DNA of 5,226 nt, taken from JAFAVZ01 sp036009105. Lineage in GTDB: Bacteria; Acidobacteriota; Thermoanaerobaculia; Gp7-AA8. The translations under genes were made by a program, and so were the position numbers. The stretch is from the NCBI GenBank assembly GCA_036009105.1, contig DASYMJ010000006.1, positions 1 through 5,226 on the forward strand, read 5' to 3'. Below are positions 3,959 to 5,226 of the stretch, piece after piece (the stretch's first letter is position 1; each line of letters starts with the position of its first letter). The notes under the pieces are model-generated. The model was not told where the DNA came from. It was given only the letters and a program-made list of their open reading frames with translations, and did no database searches.

Positions 3959-5226
3959 TTGCGGAAAACGACGGCAGTTCTTCTTGCGGCAACCCTCCTC
4001 GCATGCCGCAGCGGCAGTAAAAAAACCGATTACAAAACCGAAAAGGCGGACCGCGGCAACATCACCATGACGGTCACCGCCACCGGCACCGCCTCGGCCG
4101 TGACCACCGTGCAGGTGGGCAGCCAGGTCTCGGGCGTCATCGCCCGCCTTTACGCCGACTTCAACAGCCACGTGACGAAGGGCCAGCTGCTGGCCGAGCT
4201 CGACCCGACGCCGTTCCAGGCCCAGGTCGAACAGCGCCAGGCCGACGTGACGAAGTCGCGGGTCGAGGCGGCCAACGCCAGGATCACCTACGAGCGGCAG
4301 CGGCGCCTGGTCGGCGCCGGCCTCTCCGCGCAGGCCGACCTCGACGCCGCGCGGGCGCAATACGAAGGGGCCAACGCCGGCGTGCAGCAGAGCACCGCCG
4401 CGCTGTCCCAGGCCCTGACGAACCTCCGCTACACCAAGATCGTCTCCCCCATCGACGGCGTCGTGGTCGACCGGCAGTACGACGTCGGCCAGACCGTTGC
4501 CGCCTCGTTCCAGGCGCCGACGCTCTTCTCCATCGCCCAGGACCTGACCAAGATGCAGGTGCAGGCGGACGTCGACCAGTCGGACATCGGCCGGGTGCAG
4601 GTCGGCCAGCCGGCGCGCTTCACCGTCGACGCCTACCCGGACGAGGAGTTCCGCGGCCGCATCGCCCAGATCCGGCTCAACGCGCAGGTCAACCAGAACG
4701 TGGTCAGCTATCCGGTGATCATCGAAGTGTCGAATCCCGGCGAGCGCCTCCGTCCGAAGATGACGGCGAACGTCACCATCGATGTGGCCAACGTCGGCAA
4801 CGTGCTGCGCATCCCGAACGCGGCGCTCCGCTTCAAGCCGGCCGATCCGAAGGATGTGGTTGGCGGCGAAAAGGCGTCCGCGACGAGCACCGCCAGCTCC
4901 GACAACGCGCCGCAGGGCGAGGAGCGCGCCGCGAGGCAGATGGGCCAGCGCCGGCGCGGCCTGGGCGGCGCGGCGGGCGCGATGGAAGCGGGCGGCGTGG
5001 GCGGTCCCGCGCCCTCCAAGCCGAAGCGCCCGCAGACGATCTACACCATGGGCGAGGACAAGAAGCTCCATCCGGTGCAGGTGCGCACCGGCATCAGCGA
5101 CGGCCGCTACACGCAGGTGGTGGACGGCGACATCAAGCCGGGCGACCTGATCGCGGTCGGCGTGGCGACCTCGAAGGTCGAGGGGCCGGCGGCGTTCGGC
5201 GGCCAGGCGGGCGGGCCGGGCGGCGG
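3959..5226 (+). CDS. Lipoprotein efflux adaptor (membrane fusion protein, MacA/AcrA-like), 3' end cut off
   Basis: The periplasmic adaptor of a tripartite efflux pump, linking an inner-membrane transporter (MacB-type ABC or RND) to an outer-membrane channel. The first 422 residues are visible and the frame is open to the window edge. MRKTTAVLLAATLLAC is a lipoprotein signal with lipobox LLAC and lipidated Cys16. Then come the first lipoyl half and start of the hairpin (TVTATGTASAVTTVQVGSQVSG to LLAELDPTPF, about 37-86), a Gln/Ala/Arg-rich alpha-helical hairpin (87-155), the second lipoyl half (YTKIVSPIDGVVVDRQYDVGQTV, 158-180), a beta-barrel domain (about 188-276) and a membrane-proximal domain (280 onwards, resuming 359-405). 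A low-complexity Gly/Ala/Arg insert occupies about 300-356. An A7 tract (4019-4025) follows the lipobox, so a single-base indel there would destroy the frame. MacA-like is favoured by sequence style; the transporter gene is probably just downstream. Confidence 0.92.
   Translation, partial: MRKTTAVLLAATLLACRSGSKKTDYKTEKADRGNITMTVTATGTASAVTTVQVGSQVSGVIARLYADFNSHVTKGQLLAELDPTPFQAQVEQRQADVTKSRVEAANARITYERQRRLVGAGLSAQADLDAARAQYEGANAGVQQSTAALSQALTNLRYTKIVSPIDGVVVDRQYDVGQTVAASFQAPTLFSIAQDLTKMQVQADVDQSDIGRVQVGQPARFTVDAYPDEEFRGRIAQIRLNAQVNQNVVSYPVIIEVSNPGERLRPKMTANVTIDVANVGNVLRIPNAALRFKPADPKDVVGGEKASATSTASSDNAPQGEERAARQMGQRRRGLGGAAGAMEAGGVGGPAPSKPKRPQTIYTMGEDKKLHPVQVRTGISDGRYTQVVDGDIKPGDLIAVGVATSKVEGPAAFGGQAGGPGG

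Noticed and set aside
4019..4025. Programmed frameshift or phase-variable A7 tract in the adaptor gene
   Set aside because: The frame is continuous and gives a normal adaptor as is; a seven-base run is short, and no alternative frame extends usefully past it.
3899..5071. A 390-residue minus-strand open frame opposite the efflux adaptor
   Set aside because: Antisense shadow with no recognisable motif; the plus strand encodes a clear lipoprotein adaptor.

Overview
The window is GC-rich bacterial chromosome with five protein-coding genes, two of them cut by the window edges. The gene set is a lipoprotein efflux adaptor, a bactofilin, a secreted carboxypeptidase Q-like M28 peptidase and a broad-family aldehyde dehydrogenase. 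Together with abundant palindromic intergenic repeats, this suggests a Gram-negative, didermic soil-type bacterium. Acidobacteriota is my best guess, but it is an inference from gene style; no rRNA or other phylogenetic marker is present.

Layout: (1) 1-170, plus strand, the C-terminal end of an unidentified, probably secreted or beta-rich protein. (2) 171-246, a convergent intergenic gap filled almost entirely by a double-hairpin repeat (copy 1). (3) 247-1584, minus strand, a secreted M28 metallopeptidase with all metal ligands. (4) 1585-1706, a leader region whose upstream half is copy 2 of the same double-hairpin repeat. (5) 1707-3224, minus strand, an intact NAD(P)-dependent aldehyde dehydrogenase with a clear ribosome binding site. 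(6) 3225-3314, a long perfect inverted repeat built from heptamers. (7) 3315-3770, minus strand, a bactofilin. (8) 3771-3958, a divergent intergenic region holding a third kind of inverted repeat. (9) 3959 to the window end, plus strand, a MacA/AcrA-like lipoprotein adaptor that starts at TTG and runs off the window.

Bactofilin, aldehyde dehydrogenase and M28 peptidase lie in tandem on the minus strand and could be co-transcribed, but gaps of 90 and 122 bp, each occupied by a strong RNA hairpin, argue for uncoupled or processed expression. No shared pathway is evident. The efflux adaptor faces the other way and probably begins a tripartite efflux operon continuing past the window.

The most notable feature is not a gene. 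All four intergenic gaps contain a dispersed-type palindromic element, from three unrelated sequence families, and several of them start within a few bases of a stop codon. The long open frames antisense to, or reading through, these genes and repeats are artefacts of high GC and of repeats that lack stop codons in some frames.
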